62,573 bases of DNA. Origin: Paenibacillus pini JCM 16418 (GTDB lineage Bacteria; Bacillota; Bacilli; Paenibacillales; Paenibacillaceae). The stretch is taken from positions 1 to 62,573 of the forward strand of contig NZ_BAVZ01000020.1 in the NCBI RefSeq assembly GCF_000576305.1. The letters are read 5' to 3'. The position numbers and the translations under genes are program-made. Below, in pieces: positions 62,461 through 62,573 of this stretch. A model generated the notes under the pieces. The model did no database searches. It worked only from the letters and a program-made list of their open reading frames with translations, and was not told where the DNA came from. Each line of letters opens with the position of its first letter. The stretch's first letter is position 1.

Positions 62461-62573
62461 GTTGCCGCTGAGATAAATGAGCGACAACGAAAGAGAAATT
62501 GATCTTTGAAAACTGAACAACGAGTGAGTAAAGATTTTGCTTGCAAAATCTAAAGCGAGACCATTTGGTCCAC
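62461..62573 (+). ncRNA. rRNA operon leader (pre-16S), cut by the window end
   Basis: Contains the antitermination-type GATCTTTGAAAACTGAAC block at 62501 that precedes 16S genes in Bacillales. Hairpins are GTTGCCGCT/AGCGACAAC (62461-62488), AGATTTTGC/GCAAAATCT (62532-62551) and GACC/GGTC (62559-62570). The mature 16S gene should begin shortly after the window. Confidence 0.8.

Overview
This window is low-to-medium-GC Gram-positive chromosome, most probably from a Paenibacillus or a close relative in the spore-forming Bacillales. The evidence is strong AGGAGG ribosome sites with many GTG/TTG starts, a CtsR-McsA-McsB-ClpC operon, a Bacillus-type rpoBC/str/S10/spc/alpha super-cluster, sporulation and germination genes (sigH, cwlD, gerD, kbaA, pdaB, spoIIM-like), and protein sequences that read as Paenibacillus-like. 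I see no insertion sequence, prophage, CRISPR array or tRNA gene. The window is core chromosome, and most interest lies in its non-coding parts and in its sequence quality.

Layout. 1-539: a terminator from an upstream unit, then a cluster of nine DnaA-box-like 9-mers. 540-1718: Eis-like acetyltransferase. 2063-6704: clpC heat-shock operon behind a CtsR operator. 6935-10179: radA, disA, pssA. 10282-10677 (minus): uncharacterised small Cys-containing protein. 10892-14748: yacL, ispD, ispF, gltX. 14810-19212: Cys-specific T-box, cysE, cysS, mrnC, rlmB, rae1. 19373-20017: sigH. 20421-28497: rpmG, secE, nusG, rplKA, L10 leader, rplJL, a methyltransferase and rpoB. 28582-37120: rpoC, rplGB, rpsL, rpsG, fusA, tuf. 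37493-52751: S10-spc-alpha ribosomal operons including secY, adk, map, infA, rpoA. 52957-54766: truA, rplM, rpsI. 54957-56844: APS reductase and ATP sulfurylase. 56912-61900: cwlD, salA, gerD(-), kbaA, pdaB(-), spoIIM-like. 62062-62292: small unknown protein. 62300-62573: promoters and leader of a ribosomal RNA operon whose 16S gene would start just beyond the end.

How the genes work together. Nearly everything serves gene expression (ribosome, RNA polymerase, translation factors, Sec channel) with attached quality control (McsB/ClpC, Rae1, MrnC), cysteine and sulfate assimilation, c-di-AMP DNA-integrity signalling, and entry into and exit from the spore state.

Main observations. Six genes (clpC, yacL, ispF, rpoB, rplN, cwlD) each carry one apparent missing base, in or beside a short G or C run. 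Three of these are normally essential (rpoB, rplN, ispF), so most or all are best read as base-calling errors. Ribosomal protein S12 has Arg at position 56, where the streptomycin-sensitive Bacillus protein has Lys. The DnaA-box cluster at 54-396 lies away from dnaA and may be a DnaA-titration or replication-control site. The ECF transporter genes usually found between rplQ and truA in Bacillus are absent; three consecutive hairpins occupy the gap. No clearly new multi-gene system is visible.
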